15,975 bases of DNA from B3-G11 sp039714175 (GCA_039714175.1 JBDLJV010000038.1:1-15975); one strand, 5' to 3'. Positions 7,929 to 14,885 are shown, counted from the first letter of the stretch. The notes: generated by a model from the letters alone, not told the origin. Program-made: numbers and translations.

Positions 7929-8644
7929 GCCTTCGCGTCGATGACCACGACAGTCGTGTTGTCGACGCCCCCGGCCGTGTTCGCGTGTTCGATGAGGGCC
8001 CACACCGTGGCCTCAACGCCCTCCTGCGCCGAGAGGATCTGCTTCACGCCGAAGTCGGACACCATCGTGGTGAGACCGTCAGAGCAGAGCAGCACTCTGT
8101 CGCCGTCCTGGAGATCGATCCGTCTTGTGTCGACGCCGACCGGGCCAAGACCGAGCACTCGTGTGACGAGATGTCGATGCGGATGGCGCTCGGCCTCCTC
8201 AGGGGAGATGCGCCCCAGCTCTATCAGCTCATTCACCAGAGTGTGGTCCGTTGTGATCTGGCGCAACTCATCATCGCGCAACAAGTAGGCACGGCTATCG
8301 CCGACATGTGCGAGATCCATCGAGGCGTCCTCGTTCAAACGAACGAGCGTCATCGTTGTCCCCATGCCCGCAAGTGATGGGTCATCAGCGACGGCCGCAT
8401 TGACGGCATCGTTGGCCGCGGTGACGCGGTTCTCCGGGGAGAGCACGCCGTCGGACCCTGGGCTTGAGGCCGTCTCCACAGCTATGCGTGACGCAACCTC
8501 ACCGGCTACTGCGCCGCCCATTCCGTCGGCGACCATGAGAATCTCAGGCCCTGCGGATGATCCCGAGGACAGCGGAAATACGGAGTCCTCGTTGTTTGCA
8601 CGGACTCTTCCGACATGGGTGCCTGTGGCCCAGACGTAGTTCAT
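7925..8644 (-). CDS. pstP: PP2C-family Ser/Thr protein phosphatase (PstP-like, soluble)
   Basis: Metal-dependent phosphatase (239 aa) that reverses PknB-type phosphorylation. PP2C motifs appear in order: RANNED (15-20), ADGMGG (39-44), HVGDSRAYL (112-120), CSDGLT (about 188-193) and DNTTVVV near the C-terminus. The Asp residues that bind the metal ions are all present. The protein ends right after the catalytic domain. Mycobacterial PstP is about 514 aa, with a membrane helix and an extracellular part; here both are absent, so the enzyme should be cytosolic. The start is ATG 8644, overlapping the fhaB stop (ATGA), with GAGGTG close upstream. The end overlaps the rodA start. Confidence 0.93.
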   Translation of the reverse strand: MNYVWATGTHVGRVRANNEDSVFPLSSGSSAGPEILMVADGMGGAVAGEVASRIAVETASSPGSDGVLSPENRVTAANDAVNAAVADDPSLAGMGTTMTLVRLNEDASMDLAHVGDSRAYLLRDDELRQITTDHTLVNELIELGRISPEEAERHPHRHLVTRVLGLGPVGVDTRRIDLQDGDRVLLCSDGLTTMVSDFGVKQILSAQEGVEATVWALIEHANTAGGVDNTTVVVIDAKA

Positions 8645-9054
8645 CTCACCTCAAGAATGGTCTTGCCTATCTGTACGGTATCGCCACGCGTAACGGAAGT
8701 TGGGCTCGTGACCCTTCGACCGTTCACATACGTCCCGTTCGTGCTGCCGAGATCGTGGACGACCACATGACCATCCTGGATACCGACTCGTGCATGAAAC
8801 TCCGATGAGTAGGGGTCACTGATGCGGATATCGGAATCAGCTGATCTCCCGATGACGTGGCCCTGGGCGCGGATCCGTACGCGTTCGGTTTCGGACTCTC
8901 CTGTGAGAACCACGAGTTCGGCCGCGGTGCTGTGCGCTCGCACACCAGGGTTCGATCCGACATGGCTGCGAACTGCGCGGGATACCTGCCAGAGGAAGAG
9001 GAACAACAGGCCAAGGAAGAGGAGCTTGATGATGTTGAAGAAGAGTGCGGGCAT
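8641..9054 (-). CDS. fhaB: Membrane-anchored FHA-domain protein (FhaB/FipA-like)
   Basis: Protein of 137 aa with one N-terminal membrane helix (about 5-26) and a C-terminal FHA domain (about 47-137) that reads phosphothreonine. FHA signatures are VIGRSADSDI (67-76), SSEFHARV (83-90) and DLGSTNGTYVNG (101-112). The layout matches mycobacterial FhaB/FipA, which is phosphorylated by PknA/PknB-type kinases and links to FtsZ/FtsQ and PBPs. The start ATG 9054 lies 1 nt after the fhaA stop with no clear ribosome-binding site, so it is probably translated by coupling. It feeds into pstP through an ATGA overlap. Confidence 0.92.
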   Translation of the reverse strand: MPALFFNIIKLLFLGLLFLFLWQVSRAVRSHVGSNPGVRAHSTAAELVVLTGESETERVRIRAQGHVIGRSADSDIRISDPYSSEFHARVGIQDGHVVVHDLGSTNGTYVNGRRVTSPTSVTRGDTVQIGKTILEVR

Positions 9055-9055
9055 G

Positions 9056-9721
9056 TCAGAAGACCGGTCGGTAGGTGAAGGAGAGATTGCCCAGCATGAT
9101 CGTGTCTCCGCCTCGCATGGTGGCTGGCATGTCGGTGAGCCTCACGGCATTGACGTACGTTCCATTCGACGATCCGAGGTCGCGGATCATCGTGGCTCCG
9201 TCCTGACGATAGATGATGACGTGGTGTCGGGATACCTCATGGTTGGCGATGCGGATATCACTGTCGAGTGCACGGCCGACGAGCGTGCGGTTGAGCGAGA
9301 CCGACAGGATGGCAGACCCATCATCGGCGAAGAGCTGCCCCCACGGCGGAATTGGGCCAACACGGTTTGTTCCTCCGGCCTCGAGTATCCCTCTCGGGAC
9401 GTTGCCCGAGGTTGAAATGTGGATGGTGACGGGACCGACGAGTCGCCAACCGCGCTCGGCCGCTGTCTCGGTAACCACGTTCTCGAGTTCCTCGATGAGT
9501 TGGCCTCGATCAACCGCCGCGTCAATGTCGGAGGGATTGAGATGAACGATCAGGTCGTTTGGCACCTCGGATCCAGTGATCGCATCCGTGGCCAGGAACT
9601 CAAGCTGGCGAACGAGCCTGCTAGCGATGTCGATGGGGTGCATTCGCCCGCGGAACACGGACGCGCTCGCCCCGTCGGCGAGCTTCTCAAGCCTTCGTTC
9701 CAATCCCCTGGCAATACCCAT
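9056..9721 (-). CDS. fhaA: FHA-domain protein with N-terminal DUF3662 (FhaA-like)
   Basis: Cytoplasmic phosphothreonine reader (221 aa), first gene of the fhaA-to-mutY operon. The N-terminal part (about 1-115, MGIARGLERRLEKLADG then MHPIDIASRLVRQLE) is the DUF3662/FhaA N-terminal domain. After a short linker, the FHA domain covers about 140-221 with LVGRALDSDI (147-156), SRHHV (164-168) and DLGSSNGTYVN (181-191). Mycobacterial FhaA is about 527 aa and has a long disordered linker between the same two domains; this one is compact. FhaA is known to bind the pseudokinase MurJ/MviN and PBPs in mycobacteria. The start ATG 9721 is preceded by GGAAG, but that site lies inside a perfect 13-bp stem. 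Confidence 0.92.
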   Translation of the reverse strand: MGIARGLERRLEKLADGASASVFRGRMHPIDIASRLVRQLEFLATDAITGSEVPNDLIVHLNPSDIDAAVDRGQLIEELENVVTETAAERGWRLVGPVTIHISTSGNVPRGILEAGGTNRVGPIPPWGQLFADDGSAILSVSLNRTLVGRALDSDIRIANHEVSRHHVIIYRQDGATMIRDLGSSNGTYVNAVRLTDMPATMRGGDTIMLGNLSFTYRPVF

Positions 9722-9749
9722 TGGCTTCCAGCCTACGGCTGGAAGCCAA
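9721..9749. promoter_or_regulatory. Perfect 13-bp hairpin covering the fhaA ribosome-binding site
   Basis: Arms 9721-9733 (TTGGCTTCCAGCC) and 9737-9749 are exact reverse complements with a 3-nt loop. On the minus strand the 3' arm contains GGAAG, 4 nt before the fhaA ATG, so the folded RNA would bury the only plausible ribosome-binding site of the operon's first gene. A heptamer array begins at the next base. Confidence 0.7.
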
Positions 9750-9784
9750 GAACTGAGAGCAAAGAGCAGAGAGCAGAGACCGGA
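9750..9784. repeat. 7-bp tandem repeat array, GAGCAGA type
   Basis: Five heptamers in phase: GAACTGA (9750), GAGCAAA (9757), GAGCAGA (9764 and 9771), GACCGGA (9778). It directly abuts the 13-bp hairpin upstream of fhaA. Confidence 0.75.
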
Positions 9785-9824
9785 AGAGCCTGTCGCTTAG
9801 TCGTCGCAGCTCTCGATACATGGG

Positions 9825-9859
9825 TCGTGTGTCGTCCGTTGTGTGTCGTCTGTTGTGTT
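9825..9859. repeat. 7-bp tandem repeat array, TCGTNTG type, upstream of tRNA-Leu
   Basis: Five heptamers in phase: TCGTGTG (9825), TCGTCCG (9832), TTGTGTG (9839), TCGTCTG (9846), TTGTGTT (9853). It lies where the -35 region of the tRNA-Leu promoter should be. The 9785-9824 stretch between the two arrays shows no clear structure. Confidence 0.75.
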
Positions 9860-9865
9860 TTCCGG

Positions 9866-9871
9866 TACCCT
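9866..9871 (+). promoter_or_regulatory. Possible -10 box of tRNA-Leu
   Basis: TACCCT fits TANNNT and ends 10 nt before the mature tRNA 5' end. No good -35 hexamer is found at 16-19 nt; that region is occupied by the heptamer array. Confidence 0.35.
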
Positions 9872-9881
9872 TCCGGTTCAC

Positions 9882-9965
<84 letters not shown>

Positions 9966-9967
9966 CT

Positions 9968-10978
9968 ATGGCGTATCGGGCCTACCGGTCAGACCGTCGT
10001 TTTCGACGACGGCGCTGGCTGCTGATCCTCATCTCCATGGCAGCGATCATCGCGATTGTTGCCTTTCTTGTCTCCCGGCAGACCGCTCAACGGGGTGCTG
10101 TCGAATTCTTCGCGGCTGCTGACGAGTCCTCTGATCTACATGCGCAGGCGTCCTCTGAACTCGAGTCAGCGCTCGCATCCATCGGCATCATCGATCGGCC
10201 GGAACTCACTCGTCGGCTCGACAGTGTCTCAGCAACGGCGACCGAGGCTGACGCTCTGCTTGACGTCGAGATCCAATCCGGAATCGCTGAGAGCTACGGG
10301 ACGATGACGACCGCGTCAACCTCGTGGAAGGACGGCGCTGACGCAGTGAACATCACGATCACGGCGATCATGGACGGAGACCTGGTCCAAGGAGCCCAGG
10401 AGCAACTCGAAGCCGCCCTCGACATGTTGCGGGTGGGCGATACCGCCTATGGCCTGTTCCTCGATTCACTGACGGCAAGGCCTGAGGACGTTGATGTTCC
10501 GTCGTTCTCTCCGGTGTTCTACATCAACTCGGAGGCTCTGGAGAGCGACCCGCTCCGGTACGACGCGCAGACATTGGTTCTCGAGATCCAGGCCTCGTAC
10601 GACCTGAGTCCGCATCACGACGTTTCGGTACTGGGTTCGACGGTTCCCGAACCTGTAGGCGAGAGCGATGGCGCTCCGGTGGTTCCCTTTGCCGAAGCGC
10701 TTGATGTCCAGGCGGTCATAAGCAACCTTGGGAACGAGGACGAACCGGTTGTCGACGTCGTTCTGGAGATGTTCAATGTCGATTCGGGATCGACAACGAC
10801 AGCTACTGAACGTATCACCGATCTGGTCGCGGGATCGTCAACGACAGTTGTCTTCAGTGATGTTGACGTTGTGCCGGGAAGCTTGTATCAAGCGAAGGTG
10901 ATAGCCACAATTGCCGATGACATCTACCTGGACAACAACGTGTGGGAGATGGTTTTCCTCTGGAGGGCAGAATCGTGA
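9968..10978 (+). CDS. Membrane-anchored extracellular protein with CARDB-like domain, unknown function
   Basis: Protein of 336 aa, not recognised as a named family. The very basic N-terminus (RRFRRRRW, 10-17) is followed by one membrane helix (about 18-36), so the rest should be outside. Residues about 44-170 are Ala/Glu/Asp/Ser-rich and probably helical. The last part (about 246-330: DVQAVISNLGNEDEP, then DLVAGSSTTVVFSDVDVVPGS and DDIYLDNNVW) has the rhythm of a CARDB/Ig-like beta domain. No cysteines or sorting signal were noticed. The start ATG 9968 is only 2 nt after the mature end of tRNA-Leu, and no ribosome-binding site exists. Later starts would lose the basic tail, so this one is preferred. 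It is coupled to the following DUF4446 gene by GTGA. Confidence 0.8.
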   Translation: MAYRAYRSDRRFRRRRWLLILISMAAIIAIVAFLVSRQTAQRGAVEFFAAADESSDLHAQASSELESALASIGIIDRPELTRRLDSVSATATEADALLDVEIQSGIAESYGTMTTASTSWKDGADAVNITITAIMDGDLVQGAQEQLEAALDMLRVGDTAYGLFLDSLTARPEDVDVPSFSPVFYINSEALESDPLRYDAQTLVLEIQASYDLSPHHDVSVLGSTVPEPVGESDGAPVVPFAEALDVQAVISNLGNEDEPVVDVVLEMFNVDSGSTTTATERITDLVAGSSTTVVFSDVDVVPGSLYQAKVIATIADDIYLDNNVWEMVFLWRAES

Positions 10979-11424
10979 GTGAAGCACTTGTCATTGCCGT
11001 GGTGCTTGCTGTCGTGCTCGCCATCTGGCAGACCATCCAGATCCAAGCGGTTCGCAGGAAGGTGGACGCCGTGCCTGAGGACGGCAACGTTGTGGCGCTA
11101 CTCAGGGCCGTTGACGATCGCTCCAGCGCGAATCAGAACGCCATCGGTGCGTTGTCCAAGCGTGTCGGAGAGATCGAAGGAAGGCTTCCGTTTGCCATCA
11201 GCTACGTGGGAGTTGTGTCATACAACGCTTTCGGGAACATCGTAGGAAACCAGTCGCGTTCCGTTGCTCTTCTGAGTCAACGGCGTGACGGCGTCGTGAT
11301 AACCCTGCTCTCTTCCCGTGAGGAAACGATCTTCTACACCAAGGAAGTTCGTGACGGTCGAGGCGTCGAGGAGCTCTCGCCCGAGGAGATGGCTGCCGTG
11401 GACCGCGCACTCGGTGTCAGTTGA
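10975..11424 (+). CDS. DUF4446 family protein
   Basis: Protein of 149 aa with an N-terminal membrane helix (about 3-20), a helical, possibly coiled region (about 25-70), and a compact C-terminal domain. The domain holds the family pattern: VGVVSYNAFGNIVGNQSRSV (78-97), then ALLSQRRDGVVITLLSSREE and YTKEV, ending in LSPEEMAAVDRAL. DUF4446 proteins occur in actinobacteria and firmicutes and have no established function that I know of. The start is GTG 10975, overlapping the preceding stop. GGAGGG lies 7 nt before it, an excellent ribosome-binding site. Together with the upstream gene it forms a two-gene membrane unit downstream of tRNA-Leu. Confidence 0.82.
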   Translation: MSEALVIAVVLAVVLAIWQTIQIQAVRRKVDAVPEDGNVVALLRAVDDRSSANQNAIGALSKRVGEIEGRLPFAISYVGVVSYNAFGNIVGNQSRSVALLSQRRDGVVITLLSSREETIFYTKEVRDGRGVEELSPEEMAAVDRALGVS

Positions 11425-11432
11425 ACTCGGCA

Positions 11433-11462
11433 TTGCCCAGCCGACTGCGGTGTAGGTAACCT
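11433..11462 (+). promoter_or_regulatory. Probable leaderless promoter of serS
   Basis: TTGCCC (11433-11438), an 18-nt spacer, then TAACCT (11457-11462). Six nt (CACCCC) follow and then the ATG of serS at 11469. Transcription would start on the A of the start codon, and no Shine-Dalgarno is present. Confidence 0.6.
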
Positions 11463-11468
11463 CACCCC

Positions 11469-12728
11469 ATGATCGACATCGCATACCTGAGGGAAAGACG
11501 GGATGAACTCGCAGCGTCCCTGGCGCGTCGTGGGTTCGAGACGGATCTCGACGCTCTCGGAACACTCGACGAGGATCGGAGAACGGTCCGCTCGGAGGCA
11601 GAACAGCTCCGAAGCAGGCAGAACACGGTCGGAAAATCGATTCCGGGGCTCGATGGAGACGCGAAGCAAGCCGCTATCGCTGAAGCAGGGGAGCTCGCCG
11701 GTCGTTACAAGGAGTCGCTCTCCAGGGCTGACGATCTCGACGAACGCTTCAACGCCTTATGGGTAACGCTGCCGAACATGACCGACCCGACGGCTGCCGA
11801 CGGTCTTGAAGAAGAGGATGCCGTTGAGATCAAGCGGGTGGGCGAGCCCCCGGAGTTCGGGTTCACCGTGGCCGATCATGTCGATCTCGGTGTCGCGCTC
11901 GATGTCATTGATATTGAGCGAGCCGTCAAGATGTCAGGGAGCCGATTCGCTCTGAAGAAGGGGAAGCTTGCACTTCTCGAGATGGCCTTGATGCGGTGGG
12001 CCGTGAATGAGATCGCCACCTACGGGTTCACGCCGGTGATTCCACCAGTCCTTGTCCGGGAACACGCTTTGTTCGGTACCGGGTTCTTTCCCAGCGACAG
12101 GGAGCAGGTGTACTCGGTTCGAGAAGACGATCTGTATCTCGTGGGCACATCGGAGGTTCCGCTTGCCGCCATGCACGGAGATGAGATCGTCGAAGTTGAG
12201 GATCTCCCGCTGCGGTACGTCGGATCATCGACGTGCTTCCGTGTCGAGGCCGGCACATATGGCAAGGACACTCGGGGCATGTTTCGCGTGCATCAGTTCG
12301 ACAAAGCCGAGATGTTCTCGTTCGTTCACCCGGATCGGTCCCGTGAGGAGCACGATTACCTACTGGAACGCGAAGAGGAGCTGGTCCGCGCCCTCGACAT
12401 TCCCTATCGCGTGGTGAATGTGGCTGCTGGCGACCTTGGCTCTTCCGCAGCGAAGAAATACGACATCGAGGCGTGGTTCCCCGGTCAGGAGCGGTACCGC
12501 GAGATCACGTCAACATCCAACACGACCGACTTCCAGTCTCGGCGGTTGAAGATCCGCTTCAAGGATGACGATGGCAAGAACCAGCTCGTGCACACACTCA
12601 ACGGAACGGTTGTGACACCGAGACACCTGATCGCCCTGATCGAGAATCATCAGGATGGCGAGGGATCGATTCGCATTCCCGAGGCGCTCGTTCCCTATAC
12701 GGGGTTCAGCTCGATCGACCCAGAATGA
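11469..12728 (+). CDS. serS: Seryl-tRNA synthetase
   Basis: Cytoplasmic class II aminoacyl-tRNA synthetase (419 aa, normal length) that charges tRNA-Ser. The N-terminal coiled-coil arm (about 1-105) grips the long variable arm of tRNA-Ser. The catalytic domain follows with TSE (227-229) for serine binding, motif 2 FRVEAGTYGKDTRG (257-270) with Arg258, and motif 3 containing NGTVVTPRHLIALIENHQ (378-395) with Arg385. The NGT..TPR form of motif 3 resembles other actinobacterial SerRS. It starts at ATG 11469 behind a leaderless-type promoter. A tRNA-Ser gene lies 2 kb downstream. The stop overlaps the next start (ATGA). Confidence 0.97.
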   Translation: MIDIAYLRERRDELAASLARRGFETDLDALGTLDEDRRTVRSEAEQLRSRQNTVGKSIPGLDGDAKQAAIAEAGELAGRYKESLSRADDLDERFNALWVTLPNMTDPTAADGLEEEDAVEIKRVGEPPEFGFTVADHVDLGVALDVIDIERAVKMSGSRFALKKGKLALLEMALMRWAVNEIATYGFTPVIPPVLVREHALFGTGFFPSDREQVYSVREDDLYLVGTSEVPLAAMHGDEIVEVEDLPLRYVGSSTCFRVEAGTYGKDTRGMFRVHQFDKAEMFSFVHPDRSREEHDYLLEREEELVRALDIPYRVVNVAAGDLGSSAAKKYDIEAWFPGQERYREITSTSNTTDFQSRRLKIRFKDDDGKNQLVHTLNGTVVTPRHLIALIENHQDGEGSIRIPEALVPYTGFSSIDPE

Positions 12729-13351
12729 GCAACGGCACGGTCTTCTCGGACATAGCAGACCGATATGACAGGCTCAATGCTGTTCTGTCGCTGGGTCAGG
12801 ACCAGAAGTGGCGCAACACCGTTGTGTCGCGCCTGCCCGAGGGACGGATACTCGATCTGGGAGCAGGAACCGGAGCCGCGAACGAGATCTTCGGCAACCG
12901 AGAGGTGATCGCTCTCGACCCGGCTCCCGAAATGCTGGCTCTCAACAATGCCCCGGCGCGGGTTGTGTCGGTCGGAGAGCACCTTCCGTTCGAGGACGGT
13001 TCCTTCGATGCTGTGTTCTCCGCGTATGTGTTCCGCAATCTTGACTCGGTTGATCACACGATGGGAGAAGTGGCTCGGGTGCTGAGACCGGGAGGAATGG
13101 CGGGGATCGTCGATCTCGGTCGACCGACAGGACCGCTTGCCTCGAGAGTCCACCGGGCGGGCACAGCCGTCGTATTACCGCTTGCCGGAATGAGCATCGG
13201 AGCCCGAGAGGAGTACGTGTACCTGCACCACACCCTCGACAAGCACGCACCGCCGGAAGAGTTGCTCGCCAATACGCCGCTGACACTCGAGGACACCTGG
13301 CGTCTTGGGCCCATGGGATTTGTATGGGCCGCCTTGCTCCGCAAGGAGTAG
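12725..13351 (+). CDS. SAM-dependent methyltransferase, demethylmenaquinone methyltransferase-like
   Basis: Protein of 208 aa that resembles MenG/UbiE, the C-methyltransferase of the last menaquinone step. It has the N-terminal VFSDIADRYDRLNAVLSLGQDQKWR (7-30), SAM motif I LDLGAGTG (43-50), Asp65 after the second strand, LPFEDGSFDAVFSAYVFRNL (87-106), and RPGG (121-124). The C-terminal part is shorter than in typical MenG (about 230 aa), and the usual YxYLPxSIxxFP motif is changed to YVYLHHTLDKHAPP. A related methyltransferase with another substrate is therefore possible. The start overlaps the serS stop and no ribosome-binding site is seen, which implies coupling to serS, an uncommon pairing. 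The last codons contain a 6-bp hairpin and run into a heptamer array. Confidence 0.78.
   Translation: MSNGTVFSDIADRYDRLNAVLSLGQDQKWRNTVVSRLPEGRILDLGAGTGAANEIFGNREVIALDPAPEMLALNNAPARVVSVGEHLPFEDGSFDAVFSAYVFRNLDSVDHTMGEVARVLRPGGMAGIVDLGRPTGPLASRVHRAGTAVVLPLAGMSIGAREEYVYLHHTLDKHAPPEELLANTPLTLEDTWRLGPMGFVWAALLRKE
13332..13346. terminator. Perfect 6-bp hairpin with 3-nt loop at the menG-like gene end
   Basis: CCTTGC (13332-13337), loop TCC, GCAAGG (13341-13346), ending 2 bp before the stop codon. It directly abuts the heptamer-like array at 13347. There is no T-tract. Confidence 0.4.
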
Positions 13352-13367
13352 AAGGCAGAAGGGCGGA
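13347..13367. repeat. Short 7-bp tandem repeat, AGTAGAA/GGCAGAA type
   Basis: Three heptamers: AGTAGAA (13347), GGCAGAA (13354), GGGCGGA (13361). The first contains the stop codon TAG of the methyltransferase gene. It resembles the start of the array at 14899 (TGTAGAA, GGGAGAA). It is short and degenerate, so it is convincing mainly by analogy. Confidence 0.4.
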
Positions 13368-13431
13368 GAAACCGTGCACCCGCCTTCGAATGGTCAGATA
13401 TCGGCGCGTTCTGGACGATCGACTCCGTCAA

Positions 13432-13525
13432 GGCGACCCCATCACACCCGGAGCAGACCCGCTTAGGGCTGCTTCCTTCCGGACCTGACCCGGTTCACGA
13501 CGCTCCGCCGCGATGGGACCTTGCC
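13432..13525 (-). ncRNA. ffs: Signal recognition particle RNA, small bacterial type (4.5S)
   Basis: The minus strand carries the invariant SRP core GGTCAGGTCCGGAAGGAAGC (complement of about 13469-13488). This is the Ffh-binding loop with its GGAA tetraloop. The outer stem closes by pairing GGC...CCCATC (from 13525 down) with GATGGG...GCC (ending at 13432). An inner CGGAGC/GCTCCG stem also pairs. Length is about 94 nt, normal for the small type. It is convergent with the methyltransferase gene. dnaX, the common neighbour of ffs, is not adjacent. Exact ends are estimated from the stem. Confidence 0.93.
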
Positions 13526-13730
13526 ATCAACATCGACCGAACCAGCGCTGACCCGAAATCATCACACCCTCAGGCGGGGATTCAGCTCCGCATGAAGAGG
13601 TTTTCGGACAGAGGGCACCCCTAGTGCCCCACCTAGCACGGTGAGGAGATGATACCGAGGCTTCGAAGAGACCGACCCAGACCTTCTACGTCCTTCTCAC
13701 ATCCCGGTTCGGTCGATACGGCTTCAATCC
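13526..13730. other. Intergenic stretch between the SRP RNA and esterase genes
   Basis: About 205 bp without a convincing gene. It holds a hairpin GGGCAC (13613-13618), loop of 5, GTGCCC (13624-13629), without a T-tract. This could terminate the esterase transcript, which runs toward it. I could not place a confident promoter for the SRP RNA. Confidence 0.5.
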
Positions 13731-14687
13731 CTACGCTCCTACTGCCTCTGCCACGAACCCATGCATGCGGTCTCTTGCCTGTGTCGCTATCTCGACGGGG
13801 AAAGCATCGAACGCATGCACACCTCCCGGAAAGACAGCAAGCTCTGATTCGTTCCCAGCGCTGAGCCACCGGGTTGCCATGAACAGCGTGTCGTCGAGGA
13901 GTGGATCCCATGTGCCGATGGTGAACAGTGCCGGGGGCATGTCGTGGAGGAGGCCATAGAGCGGCGAGAAGTGGGGATCATCCATCCTGACCTTCTCCCC
14001 GCCGACATAGTGTTCGCCGAACCAGGTCATCGTGTCCGGCTCAAGGATCAGGCCTTTCTGGTCCCAATGTCGTACCGATGGAGTTCCGTGAGGTAGGTAC
14101 GTCCCGTATACGAGATTGGCTCCGAGCCAGTCGGTGTACCCGATCTCGTCTCGTGTCCTGAGCAGTGTGGCCGCAGCGAGATTTGCCCCAGCAGACTCAC
14201 CACCGATGGTGAACCGGTTGGTGCCGAACCTTGTCTCACCGTTCTCGATGAGCCACCTGGCGGCAACTGCACAATCATCGACACCTGCCGGGTAGGGGCT
14301 CTCCGGCGCCAGCCGATAGTCGACCGAGACGGTCACGACATGGGCCGCATCAGCCATGGCCTCGTTCTTCTCATCACTCAGATCGGCTGCACCGAGCACC
14401 CAGCCACCCCCGTGGATATGGAGGTAGGCGCCTGTGGGATTCTCCGGAGCGATGATCCGTAGATCGAGATCGCCGCCCGGGCCTTGGATCGTGATCGTCT
14501 CAGCCCGGTCCGAGTAGACAGGAGGGCCGAACATCGTGTCGCCCTTGCGACGCGCTGCGCGGACCTGCGCGGGCGTGTACTCCGTCATCTCCGGCTCGGC
14601 CATCATGAAGGCACGGAGCTTCTCATTGAACGCAAGCGTCTCGGCTGAAACAGCTTCGTCGGTGAAGAGTTGTGGATCGATATGCAT
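13731..14687 (-). CDS. Alpha/beta hydrolase, hormone-sensitive lipase family (esterase)
   Basis: Cytosolic esterase or lipase-like enzyme of family IV (318 aa), hydrolysing carboxylic esters; natural substrate unknown. The oxyanion-hole motif HGGGW is at 92-96, VDYRLAPE at 122-129, and nucleophile Ser165 sits in GGESAG. The acid is Asp261 (WDPLLDD) and the base His291 (GGVHAFD). The nucleophile elbow is GESAG rather than the common GDSAG, a tolerated variant. The N-terminal cap region (about 1-60) is typical of the family. The start is ATG 14687, preceded by TAAGTT and 6 nt, that is, a leaderless arrangement. It is a single gene, with tRNA-Ser upstream on the same strand but separated by a strong hairpin. 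Confidence 0.92.
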   Translation of the reverse strand: MHIDPQLFTDEAVSAETLAFNEKLRAFMMAEPEMTEYTPAQVRAARRKGDTMFGPPVYSDRAETITIQGPGGDLDLRIIAPENPTGAYLHIHGGGWVLGAADLSDEKNEAMADAAHVVTVSVDYRLAPESPYPAGVDDCAVAARWLIENGETRFGTNRFTIGGESAGANLAAATLLRTRDEIGYTDWLGANLVYGTYLPHGTPSVRHWDQKGLILEPDTMTWFGEHYVGGEKVRMDDPHFSPLYGLLHDMPPALFTIGTWDPLLDDTLFMATRWLSAGNESELAVFPGGVHAFDAFPVEIATQARDRMHGFVAEAVGA

Positions 14688-14693
14688 CCAGCG

Positions 14694-14702
14694 AACTTAG
14701 CA
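14694..14702 (-). promoter_or_regulatory. Probable leaderless extended -10 promoter of the esterase
   Basis: On the minus strand TGC-TAAGTT (-10 hexamer 14694-14699, preceded by TGC) is followed by exactly 6 nt and the ATG at 14687. No -35 match is seen; the extended -10 TGN may replace it. Confidence 0.5.
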
Positions 14703-14739
14703 ACGATTGCTGAGTGGAGGGAGCGGCGGTCGCATGTCG

Positions 14740-14760
14740 GATTACGTACTACGTAGTACG
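14740..14760. repeat. 7-bp tandem repeat, TAGTACG type, next to the tRNA-Ser hairpin
   Basis: GATTACG (14740), TACTACG (14747), TAGTACG (14754). It is the same unit as at 1720-1754. Positions 14745-14760 also form a perfect 16-bp palindrome. It abuts the hairpin at 14761. Confidence 0.65.
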
Positions 14761-14793
14761 GATGAAGGACACCACGGAGTGATGCCCTTCATC
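14761..14793 (-). terminator. 15-bp hairpin downstream of tRNA-Ser, probable terminator
   Basis: Arms 14761-14775 and 14779-14793 with a 3-nt loop. Thirteen pairs are Watson-Crick. The other two are G-U wobbles only in minus-strand RNA; in plus-strand RNA they would be A-C mismatches. It begins 5 nt after the tRNA-Ser discriminator base. There is no U-tract. Confidence 0.7.
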
Positions 14794-14798
14794 AATCG

Positions 14799-14885
14799 CG
14801 GAGGGAGAGGGATTCGAACCCTCGATGCGTTTCCGCATACGCGCTTTCCAGGCGCGCGCACTAGGCCAGACTATGCGATCCCTCC
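14799..14885 (-). tRNA. tRNA-Ser (anticodon GGA)
   Basis: An 87-nt class II tRNA on the minus strand. Acceptor arms GGAGGGA and TCCCTCC pair, and the discriminator is G at 14799. Anticodon stem GCGCGC/GCGCGT flanks loop CTGGAAA, giving anticodon GGA. The variable arm ATGCGGAAACGCAT is long, as required for recognition by SerRS. The T-arm GAGGGTTCGAATCCCTC is complete. CCA is not encoded. Confidence 0.95.

Noticed and set aside
7929..8003. N-terminal extension of rodA
   Set aside because: It overlaps the 3' end of pstP, is composed mostly of Arg/His/Gly, and ATG 7928 makes the usual ATGA overlap.
7062..8377. Plus-strand open frames antisense to rodA and pstP
   Set aside because: The coding strand carries unmistakable conserved motifs; the antisense frames show none.
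11425..11468. T-box or other riboswitch upstream of serS
   Set aside because: Only 44 bp of intergenic space and a promoter placed for a leaderless mRNA leave no room for a leader RNA.
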